Source: JBMOKT01 sp049323895
Lineage (GTDB): Bacteria; Bacillota; Peptococcia; Peptococcales; BICA1-8
Reading direction: 5' to 3'
Assembly (NCBI GenBank): GCA_049323895.1
Contig: JBMOKT010000039.1
Span: 186,001-250,000, forward strand
DNA length: 64,000 bases
Shown here: positions 51,543 to 60,650 of the stretch, in pieces
Layout of the letters: every line of letters begins with the position of its first letter
Numbering within the stretch: position 1 is the stretch's first letter
Notes under the pieces: generated by a model
The model's database searches: none
Seen by the model: the letters and a program-made list of their open reading frames with translations, nothing else
Told to the model about the DNA's origin: nothing
Program-made: the position numbers and the translations under genes

Positions 51543-53021
51543 ATGAAAACTGGTGCACAGTACATTGAAAGTTTAAGGAAATTAAAACCCTTAGTTTACT
51601 TTGAAGGAGAACTAATTGATTCAATACCAGATCACCCTTTAACTCTACCGCATGTTAATTCAGCAGCACTTACTTATGATATGGCTTTTGATCCGCTTTT
51701 TGAAGATCTTATAACCACAACTTCTCATATTTCCGGGAAAAAAATAAATCGATTTACCCATATCCACCAAAGCACAGAAGATCTAGTGAAAAAAGTTAAA
51801 ATGTTAAGAGCAATAGCCCAAAGAACCGGCTCTTGTTTTCAACGCTGTGTAGGATTTGATGCATTAAACGCAGCCTACTCCACTACTTATGATATGGACC
51901 AGAATTTAGGAACAGAATACCATAAAAGATTCCTTGAGTTTCTTAGTTTTGTTCAAGAAGAAGACTTAATGATTTCTGGATCTATGACTGACCCAAAGGG
52001 AGATCGAAGTATGAAACCGGGACAACAGGTAGATCCAGATCAATATGTTCATATAGTAGAAAAAAATGAGGAAGGTATAGTAATCAAAGGAGCTAAGCAG
52101 CACATGACAGGTATGGTTAATTCGCATTGGATGCTAATCATGCCAACAACAGCTCTTACTCCAGATGACAAAGATTATGCAGTTTGTTGTGCAATCCCAG
52201 TGGATGCTAAAGGAGTATTTCATATTTTTGGTCGTCAAACCAATGATAAACGGAAGTTTGATGAAATGGACCAAGGTAATTCTAAATATGGTGTTGTTGG
52301 TGGAGAATGCCTCACTGTACTTGAGAATGTTTTTGTACCTTGGGATAAGGTATTTATGTGTGGTGAATTCCAATTTGCTGGTCTATTTGTTGAAAGGTTT
52401 GCATCATACCACCGACAAAATTATGGAGGATGTAAAGGTGGGGTAAGTGATATTGTTACTGGAGCAGCTGCAGCAATTGCTGAATATAATGGCGTTTCTA
52501 AAGCTAATCATGTAAAAGATAAAATAGTTGAAATGGTACACCTAACGGAGTCTCTCTATGCATGTTCAATAGCTTGTTCTGCAGAGGGGCATAAACTTTC
52601 TTCTGGTGCTTATTATGTAGATCCTTTGCTTGCTAACGTAGTTAAACTAAATGTAACAAGAAATATCTATGAAATTTGTAGATTATGTCATGATATTGCT
52701 GGAGGCTTCATAGCTACTATGCCTTCAGAGAGGGATTTTAACGATCCCAAGTTAGGAAAATATATCGAAAAATATTATAAAGCAGTCGCTTCTTTCCCTA
52801 CCGAAGAGAGATATCGTATGGGTAGACTTATTGAAAATATGACTGGTGGTACTGCCTTGGTTGAAAGTATGCATGGTGCAGGTTCACCTCAAGCAATGCG
52901 TGTTATGCTTACTAGACAGGGTAATGTAGAGCATAAAAAGGCGCTAGCTAAAAGCTTGGCAGGTATTAAAAAAGAATCTCCTGCTGAAAATGAGGCAGCA
53001 GTTACTAAAGAAAAGGAATAA
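51543..53021 (+). CDS. abfD: 4-hydroxybutyryl-CoA dehydratase
   Basis: Dehydrates 4-hydroxybutyryl-CoA to crotonyl-CoA by a radical mechanism with FAD and a [4Fe-4S] cluster, and isomerises vinylacetyl-CoA. The 492 residues keep the cluster ligands C98 and C102 (GSCFQRC), H290 and C297 (SYHRQNYGGC), matching the C99, C103, H292, C299 set of the Clostridium aminobutyricum enzyme. These separate it from flavin hydroxylases of the same fold. First gene behind the sigma-54 promoter. Confidence 0.95.
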   Translation: MKTGAQYIESLRKLKPLVYFEGELIDSIPDHPLTLPHVNSAALTYDMAFDPLFEDLITTTSHISGKKINRFTHIHQSTEDLVKKVKMLRAIAQRTGSCFQRCVGFDALNAAYSTTYDMDQNLGTEYHKRFLEFLSFVQEEDLMISGSMTDPKGDRSMKPGQQVDPDQYVHIVEKNEEGIVIKGAKQHMTGMVNSHWMLIMPTTALTPDDKDYAVCCAIPVDAKGVFHIFGRQTNDKRKFDEMDQGNSKYGVVGGECLTVLENVFVPWDKVFMCGEFQFAGLFVERFASYHRQNYGGCKGGVSDIVTGAAAAIAEYNGVSKANHVKDKIVEMVHLTESLYACSIACSAEGHKLSSGAYYVDPLLANVVKLNVTRNIYEICRLCHDIAGGFIATMPSERDFNDPKLGKYIEKYYKAVASFPTEERYRMGRLIENMTGGTALVESMHGAGSPQAMRVMLTRQGNVEHKKALAKSLAGIKKESPAENEAAVTKEKE

Positions 53022-53023
53022 TA

Positions 53024-53341
53024 ATGGCAATCTTTAAAATAGGCGTTAAATTTTGTGGAAACTGTAATCCACGCATTGATAGTCTAGGGTTAATAGAAAG
53101 AATAAAAGCTAGGTTAAAACAGAAAGTATTTTGGTCCCCTGCTAATGGTTGTGATATTGATATCTTAATTATAGTGAGTGGTTGTCAAGTAGATTGTGCT
53201 TCGCGAAATATTCCTGCTCAATTTACTTTAATGATAGCTGGCCAAACTCTGGATGGTAACCAATATAGTGCTTCAAAATTAGAAGACCAAATTATTGACA
53301 ATTTGGGAGTGATAATCCATGAATTGGAAAGAAATTTATAG
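53024..53341 (+). CDS. Small cysteine-containing protein of the 4-hydroxybutyrate operon
   Basis: A 105-residue protein with FKIGVKFCGNCNPRIDSLGL at the start (CxxC at about residues 11-14) and SGCQVDCASRN near residue 52. I know no function. It sits between the dehydratase and the CoA-transferase genes, 2 nt after the first and overlapping the second by 23 nt, so it is certainly co-translated. Paired cysteines suggest a metal or Fe-S site, perhaps a maturation or electron-transfer helper for the dehydratase, which is inference. Confidence 0.75.
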   Translation: MAIFKIGVKFCGNCNPRIDSLGLIERIKARLKQKVFWSPANGCDIDILIIVSGCQVDCASRNIPAQFTLMIAGQTLDGNQYSASKLEDQIIDNLGVIIHELERNL

Positions 53342-54611
53342 AAACCGTTTAGTAACGGCTGATGAAGCTGTTAAACAAATCAAGAATGGTGATCATGTTG
53401 CTATTCACCATGCATGTGCAGAGCCCCGAACATTAATAGAAGAACTGGTGAAAAGAAGTGATCTTAAAAATGTTGCTGTATCACATATGGCAGCTATGGG
53501 TCCCTGCGAGTATTGTCAACCGGAATATGAAGTTAATTTTCGTCATAATGCCTTTTTTGCAGGTGCAAAGTCGCGGAAAGCAATAGAAGAAGGTAGGGCA
53601 GACTTCACTCCTGCATTTTTTCATGAACTACCAAGAGTCTATAGAGAATATTTACCCCCGGATGTTGCTCTCATTCAAGTAACACCACCTAATCAAAAAG
53701 GCTTCTGTAGTATAGGTATTTCAGTAGATTACTCAATGGAAATAGTTAAAAATGCTAAAAAAGTTGTAATTGCACAAGTCAACAAAAACATGCCTTATAC
53801 TTACGGGGATACATTTGTACATGTTTCTGAAATTGACTTATTTGTAGAAAGTGATAGAGAATTATTAGAATATCCTCTACCCGAAATTGGCCAAGTAGAA
53901 GAGTCCATTGGAAAATATGTTGCTAGTCTTATAGAAAATGGTGCATGCCTTCAACTTGGTATTGGTGCTATTCCTGATGCAGTATTAATGTTTTTATCTG
54001 ATAAAAAAGATCTAGGTCTACATACCGAGATGTTTTCTGATAGAGTTACATATTTAGTGAATCAAGGGGTTATTAATTGTAAACAAAAGAACATTGACCG
54101 AGGTAAGATGGTGTGTAGCTTTGTAATGGGTACCAAAGTTACTTATGATTTTGTAGATAACAACCCTCAAGTATTATTTAAACCCATTGATTATTGTAAC
54201 GACCCCTATATTATCGGACAAATTGATAAAATGATTTCAATTAATTCTGCAATACAGGTAGACCTCTTAGGTCAGGTGTGTTCCGACACTTTAGGTTATA
54301 AACAGTATAGCGCAGTTGGGGGCCAAGTTGATTTCGTTAGAGGTGCAGCTAGGTCTCAAGGTGGCAAGGCTATTATCGCAATGCCATCTACTGCTGGTAA
54401 CGGTAAATACTCTAGAATTGTCCCTATTTTAGACGAAGGGGCAGTGGTGACTACATCACGTAATGATGTACAATATGTGGTTACTGAATATGGTATTGCC
54501 GATTTAAGATATAAAACAAATAAACAAAGAGTCCAACAACTCATTTCAATTGCTCACCCTGATTTTAGACAAGAACTAATCACAGTAGCACGAAAAAGAA
54601 ATTTATTATGA
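53319..54611 (+). CDS. abfT: 4-hydroxybutyrate CoA-transferase
   Basis: Moves CoA from acetyl-CoA to 4-hydroxybutyrate. The 430-residue protein has the acetyl-CoA hydrolase/transferase fold with the catalytic glutamate in LHTEMFSD near residue 237 and glycine-rich LQLGIGAIPDAVL and AAR-SQGGKAIIAMPST segments. Next to 4-hydroxybutyryl-CoA dehydratase the substrate is clear by context. Start overlaps the upstream small gene. Confidence 0.93.
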   Translation: MNWKEIYRNRLVTADEAVKQIKNGDHVAIHHACAEPRTLIEELVKRSDLKNVAVSHMAAMGPCEYCQPEYEVNFRHNAFFAGAKSRKAIEEGRADFTPAFFHELPRVYREYLPPDVALIQVTPPNQKGFCSIGISVDYSMEIVKNAKKVVIAQVNKNMPYTYGDTFVHVSEIDLFVESDRELLEYPLPEIGQVEESIGKYVASLIENGACLQLGIGAIPDAVLMFLSDKKDLGLHTEMFSDRVTYLVNQGVINCKQKNIDRGKMVCSFVMGTKVTYDFVDNNPQVLFKPIDYCNDPYIIGQIDKMISINSAIQVDLLGQVCSDTLGYKQYSAVGGQVDFVRGAARSQGGKAIIAMPSTAGNGKYSRIVPILDEGAVVTTSRNDVQYVVTEYGIADLRYKTNKQRVQQLISIAHPDFRQELITVARKRNLL

Positions 54612-54803
54612 TTTGTTACATTAATATCTAGGCATGCTTAGTATATGGGCACCTCACCCAATTTGGGGAGGGGACCCCTTAGACTAAGGAGGGGGGCCCG
54701 ATATCTTTAAATTGGGGCAGGGCTCCCTAACTAAGGAGGTGAAATATAGTAAACTAATTTATTGACTAACTATTTATTGAAAGAATGAAAGGAGAGAAAT
54801 TTT
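54612..54803. repeat. GC-rich intra-operon spacer with imperfect direct repeat
   Basis: Two similar blocks: ATTTGGGGAGGGG...ACTAAGGAGG and AATTGGGGCAGGG...ACTAAGGAGG. The first contains CTCACCCAATTTGGGGAG and CCTTAGACTAAGG, which can form hairpins. Composition stands out from the AT-rich surroundings. There is no gene. It may be an mRNA-processing or attenuation element. Confidence 0.5.
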
Positions 54804-55058
54804 ATGATAACTGGAGTTCCTAAAAATGAGCGTTGGTGGTTATGGACCTTCTTTATATGGATTTTTTTCTCATTGGGTCCAGGCCTTCTCTTGGCAAATA
54901 AGGCTGCTTTTATTGGTTATTTTCCAGTGCTTTATGTATGGAGTATGGCATTTTGGATTATTTCCCTAGTACTTACATATTACTTAGGCTATAAATTATC
55001 ATTCACTGATATACCTGAAAATATTGAAGAAGGGAATGAAGGAGGGGAGAATACATGA
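54804..55058 (+). CDS. Small membrane subunit paired with a sodium:solute symporter
   Basis: An 84-residue protein with two membrane helices (WTFFIWIFFSLGPGLLLA and LYVWSMAFWIISLVLTYYLG) and an acidic tail. Small two-helix proteins of this sort (DUF997/DUF3311/YhdT-like) are encoded directly ahead of SSS-family symporters and are thought to be accessory subunits. The stop overlaps the symporter start as ATGA. Good ribosome binding site (AAAGGAGAG). Confidence 0.78.
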   Translation: MITGVPKNERWWLWTFFIWIFFSLGPGLLLANKAAFIGYFPVLYVWSMAFWIISLVLTYYLGYKLSFTDIPENIEEGNEGGENT

Positions 55059-56587
55059 GCAGTTTCAATCTATTAATCATATGTACCGCAATTTATCTTA
55101 TTACTTGTTTTGCAATAGGTATTTATTCATCTCGAGTTAAAGTTACAAAACCTTCTGACTTTTTCCTTGCAGGTCACAGTCTTGGTCCTGTTGTTTTAAG
55201 TTTCGCTATGATGGCTACAGTATTCAGTGCTTGGTTTATTCTTGGGCATCAAGGCATGACTTGGCAATTAGGATTTCCCTACATTGCCCATTATGCTCAT
55301 ATTCCTCTAATGGCTATGCTAGGTCTTTTAATATTTGGTAGGCAGTGGGCTGTGGGTAAGAAAAATGGCTTTATTACTCCTTCAGAAATGTATGGAACTT
55401 ACTATGATAGTGAAATTATTAGGATCCTGGTTGTAATTATTGCCGCTCTTTATGCGATACCTTACGTAGCATTACAATTAAGAGGAGCTGGATATGCTTT
55501 TAACATTTTAAGTGGTGGAAGTATTGATCCAACAATAGGAGCGGTTGTATTAGGAATCGTTGTTATATTATATGTATTTTTGGGAGGATTAAAAGCAGCA
55601 GCACTAACAGATACAATTCAAGGTATCTTACTCTACATTGGTGGTGCTTTCCTTGCTATAACAGCAATTACACTTTTAGGAAACATGTCAGAGGGCAACG
55701 GTATTATCGCCCAATGGTATAGTGGTATTGTTTCACAGGGAGATAGTTACATTACTATTCCTAAAACAGGTCAAATGTGGGGTTGGACTTACATATTAAC
55801 AATTGCTATAGCAACCGCTGGTATTTATACTTCTCCTTCATATACAATGTTAACACTTGCTGCATCATCACCCAAAATTTTTAAATTCCAGGCTTTCTTT
55901 ATAATGGCCTTAGCGATGGGTCTTATGTATTATATCTTTTCCCCGCTTATTGGTGTTGGAGGAAAAAGTATTATTACAGAACTAGCAAATTCTGATGCAT
56001 TGACACTTGAGATGATATTTAATCATATGTCACCTTTAATGTTTGTTATAACTGCGTTAGGTATTCTAGCTGCCATGAACTCAACTGCAGCTGGCTATTT
56101 AGCTAATACATCTACAATACTTGCCAGGGATGTTTATTGTCGATATGTTAATCCCAATGCAACTCCCCAACGGCAGGTTCTTATGGGACGTATGATGGTT
56201 CTGGTTATTGTTTTGTTAGCAGTAATATTTAGTGTATCAGTACTAGACTATTTAGTTCTTCTCGGAACATTAGCTACAGCTTTCGGAATGCTTATGCTTC
56301 CCGCTGTTTTAGGTATAACCTATCTTCCTGGAATAACTAAATCTGGAGTCATAGCAGGGTTAATTACTGGAATAATCACAGTAGCCCTTACTTATTTTTA
56401 CTGGAGACATCCATTAGGTATCCATACGGGTGGTTGGGGGTTAATTGTAAACGGTACAGTTTGTTATGTAGTAAGTACTTTTACAGAAAAGCCATCTATC
56501 GCAAGGATAAGACAAACACATGGTATTTGGGATAAAAACGTTATTGATAAACTACAAGTGGATAACCAAAAAAGTATCCAGGCATAG
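55055..56587 (+). CDS. Sodium:solute symporter (SSS family)
   Basis: A 510-residue transporter with about 13 helices. Family motifs include KVTKPSDFFLAGHSLGP, FSAWFILGHQGM, GGLKAAALTDTIQG and AAMNSTAAGYLANTSTILARD. As the only transporter in this operon it probably brings in 4-hydroxybutyrate, or a related short-chain acid, with sodium ions. Starts 4 nt inside the preceding small subunit. Confidence 0.92.
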   Translation: MSSFNLLIICTAIYLITCFAIGIYSSRVKVTKPSDFFLAGHSLGPVVLSFAMMATVFSAWFILGHQGMTWQLGFPYIAHYAHIPLMAMLGLLIFGRQWAVGKKNGFITPSEMYGTYYDSEIIRILVVIIAALYAIPYVALQLRGAGYAFNILSGGSIDPTIGAVVLGIVVILYVFLGGLKAAALTDTIQGILLYIGGAFLAITAITLLGNMSEGNGIIAQWYSGIVSQGDSYITIPKTGQMWGWTYILTIAIATAGIYTSPSYTMLTLAASSPKIFKFQAFFIMALAMGLMYYIFSPLIGVGGKSIITELANSDALTLEMIFNHMSPLMFVITALGILAAMNSTAAGYLANTSTILARDVYCRYVNPNATPQRQVLMGRMMVLVIVLLAVIFSVSVLDYLVLLGTLATAFGMLMLPAVLGITYLPGITKSGVIAGLITGIITVALTYFYWRHPLGIHTGGWGLIVNGTVCYVVSTFTEKPSIARIRQTHGIWDKNVIDKLQVDNQKSIQA

Positions 56588-56671
56588 CATTAGGTCTTAC
56601 AAGGGAGGTATAGATATACCTCCCTTGTCTAAGAACTACATTAAAAATAAAGATTAACGGAGGAGTTTGAT

Positions 56672-57877
56672 GTGACTATAAAAGATGTTGTAATTGTAAG
56701 TGCGTGTAGAACAGCCATTGGGAAATTCCTAGGTAGTCTCTCGGACGTTTCAGCAAGAGAACTTGCGATTACTGTTGGTAAAGAGGCTATAAATAGGGCT
56801 GGTATTTCACCGGAAATTATTGATGAGATAGTAATGGGTCAACTTTATACAGCTATGCAGGGTTCCCTACCAGCCCGCCAAGTTTCAATGAGAATTGGTT
56901 TGCCTTATCGTAGTGCAGCGGTAAACGTTAATCAGAACTGCGCATCAGGCATGCGTGCTCTTGAAATTGCTTGTAACAACATAATGTTAGGAAAGTCTGA
57001 AATAAGTTTAGTTGTCGGTGTGGAAAGTATGTCTAATTCCCCGTACCTTCTACCAAAGGGGAGAATGGGTTATAGAATGGGGGCAGGGACAATTGAAGAT
57101 TCAATGATACATGATGGTTTATTTGATGAATTAGTCCCTGGGCATATGGGTATAACTGCAGAAAACGTTGCTGAAAAATATGGAATTTCTCGGCATGAAT
57201 GTGATGAACTAGCAGTATTAAGTCATACTAGGGCTGCTGTTGCTATAGATGAAGGAAGGTTTAAGCGCGAAATAGTGCCAGTTGAATTAAAAAGGAAAAA
57301 AGAAGTAATTGCCTTTGATACTGATGAGCATCTAATAAGAGGATGTACGGTTGAATCCTTAGGAAAACTTTCCTCGGTATTTAAAAAAGATGGCGTAGTC
57401 ACCGCAGCAAATTCATCCGGTATCAACGATGGTGCTTCGGCAGTAGTAGTTATGTCTAAGGATAAAGCTAAGGAGTTAGGAGTTACTCCTTTACTAAAAA
57501 TGATTAATATTATAAGCGAGGGTTTTGATCCCAAACTAATGGGGATAGGACCGGCAGTTGCAATACCGAAAGCCCTTAAACAATGCCAAATGAAGTTTGA
57601 AGATATAGAATATTGGGAGATTAATGAGGCTTTTGCTGCTCAATGGCTGGGGGTTGGTAGAGTACTTCAACAGGATTATGATCTAAAGCTAGATATTGAT
57701 AAGGTAAATCATAATGGTTCCGGTATTGCTCTCGGTCATCCTGTGGGGTCAACTGGTTTACGAATAATAGTAAGTTTGTATTATGAAATGGAACGCTTAG
57801 ATTTAACGATAGGCGGAGCTTCTCTTTGTGTAGGTGGTGGTCCAGCAATGGCCTCTTTCTGGAGTCGAGAAATATAA
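56672..57877 (+). CDS. thlA: Acetyl-CoA C-acetyltransferase (thiolase)
   Basis: Cleaves acetoacetyl-CoA with CoA to two acetyl-CoA, the last step of the pathway here. The 401 residues contain the nucleophilic cysteine C90 in NQNCASGMRALE, NEAFAAQ, the histidine motif GHPVGSTGLR and the second cysteine in SLCVGGGPAMA. GTG start behind GGAGGAG. Confidence 0.96.
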   Translation: MTIKDVVIVSACRTAIGKFLGSLSDVSARELAITVGKEAINRAGISPEIIDEIVMGQLYTAMQGSLPARQVSMRIGLPYRSAAVNVNQNCASGMRALEIACNNIMLGKSEISLVVGVESMSNSPYLLPKGRMGYRMGAGTIEDSMIHDGLFDELVPGHMGITAENVAEKYGISRHECDELAVLSHTRAAVAIDEGRFKREIVPVELKRKKEVIAFDTDEHLIRGCTVESLGKLSSVFKKDGVVTAANSSGINDGASAVVVMSKDKAKELGVTPLLKMINIISEGFDPKLMGIGPAVAIPKALKQCQMKFEDIEYWEINEAFAAQWLGVGRVLQQDYDLKLDIDKVNHNGSGIALGHPVGSTGLRIIVSLYYEMERLDLTIGGASLCVGGGPAMASFWSREI

Positions 57878-57902
57878 ATTTTTAAAATATGGGGTGGAGT
57901 AA

Positions 57903-58745
57903 ATGAAAAAGATCATGATTATTGGTGCAGGGACTATGGGTTCCGGAATTGCTCAGGTAGTCGCACAAGCGGGGCATGAGGTAATATTAAGAGATATTAA
58001 TCTCGAATTAGTAGAAAAGGGAATTGCTTCTATAAGTAGAAATCTTGAAAAGTTATTGTCTAAAGGTAAAATTTCCTCACATGACAAAGAAAATACCGAA
58101 AAACGCATAAAAGGCTGTGTAGACCTTAAAGAGGAGAAGGATGTTGATATAGTTATTGAAGCTATTGTAGAGAATCTTGAAATAAAAAAGATTCTTTTTC
58201 AAGAACTAGATATGACCATACAACCCAATGCTATATTTGCATCAAATACCTCTAGTTTGAGTATTACTGCTTTAGCAGCTGTTACTAATCGCGCTAGTAA
58301 AATTATTGGATTACATTTTTTTAATCCAGTACCGGTTATGCAACTTGTAGAAATAATTAACGGAGAAACTACAACAGAGGATACTTTTAATGAAGCATAT
58401 AATTTTGTGAAAACAATAGGAAAAACACCTGTTAAAGTTGAAGAAGCACCTGGGTTTGCTGTTAACAGAATCTTAGTCCCTATGATTAATGAAGCAGTAT
58501 ACCTGCTTTCAGAAGGAGTAGCTAGTGCCGAAGATATCGATACAGCTATGAAACTAGGAGCAAACCATCCAATTGGACCACTTGCATTAGCTGATATGAT
58601 AGGGCTGGATGTATGTTTAGCGGTAATGGAAGTACTATATAATGAATTTTCCGACAGTAAATATCGTCCTTGCCCTTTACTAAGAAAGATGGTACGTGCA
58701 GGTTCCCTAGGACGCAAAACCGGAAAAGGTTTTTATCAATACTAA
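57903..58745 (+). CDS. hbd: 3-hydroxybutyryl-CoA dehydrogenase
   Basis: Oxidises 3-hydroxybutyryl-CoA to acetoacetyl-CoA with NAD(P). The 280 residues have the nucleotide-binding GAGTMGSGIAQVVAQAGHEV, ASNTSSLSIT, the catalytic histidine region LHFFNPVPVMQLVE and a GRKTGKGFYQY end. Lies 25 nt after thlA. Confidence 0.96.
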   Translation: MKKIMIIGAGTMGSGIAQVVAQAGHEVILRDINLELVEKGIASISRNLEKLLSKGKISSHDKENTEKRIKGCVDLKEEKDVDIVIEAIVENLEIKKILFQELDMTIQPNAIFASNTSSLSITALAAVTNRASKIIGLHFFNPVPVMQLVEIINGETTTEDTFNEAYNFVKTIGKTPVKVEEAPGFAVNRILVPMINEAVYLLSEGVASAEDIDTAMKLGANHPIGPLALADMIGLDVCLAVMEVLYNEFSDSKYRPCPLLRKMVRAGSLGRKTGKGFYQY

Positions 58746-58766
58746 AAATATAAAGGGTGAGATTTA

Positions 58767-59531
58767 ATGGAAAATATAATAGTAACTAAGGAAAACAATA
58801 TATCAATAATAATAATAAATAGACCTGAAGCACTAAATGCTTTAAACAGTACAGTTTTAAATCAGTTAGATTTAGCTATAGAAAGTATTAAAAAGGATGA
58901 TGATGTAAAGGTAGTTATTATTACGGGTGCTGGCAAAAAAGCTTTTGTAGCTGGAGCTGATATTGTAGAAATGAAAAATATGAATGTAGATGAGGCGTTT
59001 AGATTTGCAAAACTAGGTCTTGATATTTTTGATAAGTTAGAGAATATGCCTAAAATTGTAATTGCAGCTGTTAATGGATTTGCCTTAGGAGGCGGTTGTG
59101 AACTCGCGATGGCTTGTGATATAAGAATTGCAACTGAAAATGCGAAATTTGGTCAGCCAGAAGTAAATCTTGGAATTATTCCGGGTTTTGGTGGTACACA
59201 ACGATTAGCAAGACTAATTGGAAAAGCAAAAGCATTGGAACTAATCTGTACTGGTGATATTATCTCAGCTGCTGAAGCGGAAAAATTGGGTTTAGTAAAT
59301 AAAGTAATTAGCGGTGATGTCTTAGATGCAGCGAAGGAACTAGCTCAAAAAGTTCTCGCTAGAGGTCAATACGCTATAAGTTATGCTAAGTTAGCAATCC
59401 ATAATGGTTTGCAGACCGATATTAAGACTGCCTTAGCATATGAATCTAGTATGTTTAGTCTTTGTTTTGGAAATGAACAACAAAAAGAAGGAATGATAGC
59501 TTTTCTTGAGAAACGTAAGCCAAAATTTTAA
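58767..59531 (+). CDS. crt: Crotonase / short-chain enoyl-CoA hydratase
   Basis: Hydrates crotonyl-CoA to 3-hydroxybutyryl-CoA. The 254 residues have the oxyanion-hole loops AFVAGADIVEM and GFALGGGCELAMACD, and the catalytic glutamates in this and the GQPEVNLGIIPGFGGTQR segment. 21 nt after hbd. A terminator follows, closing the operon. Confidence 0.95.
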   Translation: MENIIVTKENNISIIIINRPEALNALNSTVLNQLDLAIESIKKDDDVKVVIITGAGKKAFVAGADIVEMKNMNVDEAFRFAKLGLDIFDKLENMPKIVIAAVNGFALGGGCELAMACDIRIATENAKFGQPEVNLGIIPGFGGTQRLARLIGKAKALELICTGDIISAAEAEKLGLVNKVISGDVLDAAKELAQKVLARGQYAISYAKLAIHNGLQTDIKTALAYESSMFSLCFGNEQQKEGMIAFLEKRKPKF

Positions 59532-59569
59532 AATTAATAAAATTTATATTTTAAGTTTTAATTACAATA

Positions 59570-59602
59570 AGAGAGGTAATGTTCACCTCTCTTGGTTTTT
59601 TG
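59570..59602 (+). terminator. Terminator of the 4-hydroxybutyrate operon
   Basis: AAGAGAGGT/ACCTCTCTT stem, 7-nt loop, then GGTTTTTT. Confidence 0.85.
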
Positions 59603-59748
59603 TGATCTAATATGGACTAAAAGAAATATCAATATCTTCAAAAGCTGCATAAGTAGATTTTTAAATAAATTAAATTTTTGAAGTTAATTTATGTCCTAGG
59701 GGATAGTCTCTGTATTTATAGGTTAGCTTTATTTGATATACTTATAAA

Positions 59749-59856
59749 ATGGCTTTCGAGTTTATGAAAAAATGGCTCGATAGAGAGCCTAGTTTTAAAG
59801 ATATATTTTCCTTGCCATTATCGGTAAAGAAACTTTTAAACAAAAGTTTCTTTTAA
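59749..59856 (+). CDS. Possible 35-residue ORF, doubtful
   Basis: A short frame starting MAFEFMKKWLDREPSFKDIF with no ribosome binding site. Its end overlaps a strong hairpin (AAGAAACTTTT/AAAGTTTCTTTT, 59827-59854) that looks like a terminator or attenuator ahead of the SDR gene. It may be a relic or chance. The rest of 59603-59748 holds nothing I can assign. Confidence 0.2.
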   Translation: MAFEFMKKWLDREPSFKDIFSLPLSVKKLLNKSFF

Positions 59857-59885
59857 GGAAACACACTAAAACAAGGAGGAAAAGT

Positions 59886-60650
59886 ATGAAAATACCATCA
59901 TTTGATTTAAGCAATAAAGTCGCTATTGTCACAGGAGCGACTAAGGGATTGGGCTATGGAATAGCTCTTGGTTTGGGTCAAGCAGGAGCAAATATAGTAG
60001 TGGTAAGCAGGACACGAGCAGATTGTGAGAAGGTATCAAATGAGATTAAAGGTCTAGGTCGTGATGCATTAGCTATGCCAACCGATATCTCAAAGCCGGA
60101 AAATATAGAGAATCTAATAAAAGGTACTTTAGAGAAATTCGGTAAAATTGACATTTTAGTAAATAATGCAGGTACTGCTGTGACAAAAAAAGCAGAAGAT
60201 CTCACAGAAGAGGATTGGGATTGTGTGGTAGATACAAATTTAAAAGGTGTATTCCTTTTAACAAAAGCAGCAGGAAAAACTATGATTGAGCAAAAAAGGG
60301 GCAAGATAATCAATATTGCCTCAATTTTTGGACTTGTTGGGGATAAGTCAATACTTCCTTATTTAGCTAGTAAAGGTGGAGTAATACAGCTTACAAAAGG
60401 TTTAGCTTTAGAATGGGCTCGACATAACATTCAAGTAAATGCAGTCGCACCTGGGTATGTTTTGACTCCAATGAATGAAAAAGTGCTAAGTGATGAAAAG
60501 GTTTATGACTACATAACAAAAAAAATTCCTATGGGTAGATTAGGTCGAATAGAAGATATAGCAGGTGCTGTAGTATTCCTTGCTTCAGATGCGGCAAATT
60601 ATGTAACTGGCTCAACAATAGCCGTTGATGGAGGGTGGTTAGCTCAATAG
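59886..60650 (+). CDS. Short-chain dehydrogenase/reductase (FabG-like)
   Basis: A 254-residue classical SDR: cofactor motif TGATKGLGYGIALG, NNAG, active-site serine in NIASIFG and the YxxxK pair in PYLASKGG. It is closest in style to 3-oxoacyl-ACP or 3-hydroxyacid dehydrogenases. It lies behind its own hairpin, 354 nt after the 4-hydroxybutyrate operon, so it may be a separate unit. A link to 4-hydroxybutyrate or 3-hydroxybutyrate metabolism is possible but unproven. Ribosome binding site AAGGAGG. Confidence 0.9.
   Translation: MKIPSFDLSNKVAIVTGATKGLGYGIALGLGQAGANIVVVSRTRADCEKVSNEIKGLGRDALAMPTDISKPENIENLIKGTLEKFGKIDILVNNAGTAVTKKAEDLTEEDWDCVVDTNLKGVFLLTKAAGKTMIEQKRGKIINIASIFGLVGDKSILPYLASKGGVIQLTKGLALEWARHNIQVNAVAPGYVLTPMNEKVLSDEKVYDYITKKIPMGRLGRIEDIAGAVVFLASDAANYVTGSTIAVDGGWLAQ

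Noticed and set aside
58199..58717. Minus-strand 172-codon ORF
   Set aside because: Antisense to hbd, which is a clear full-length gene.
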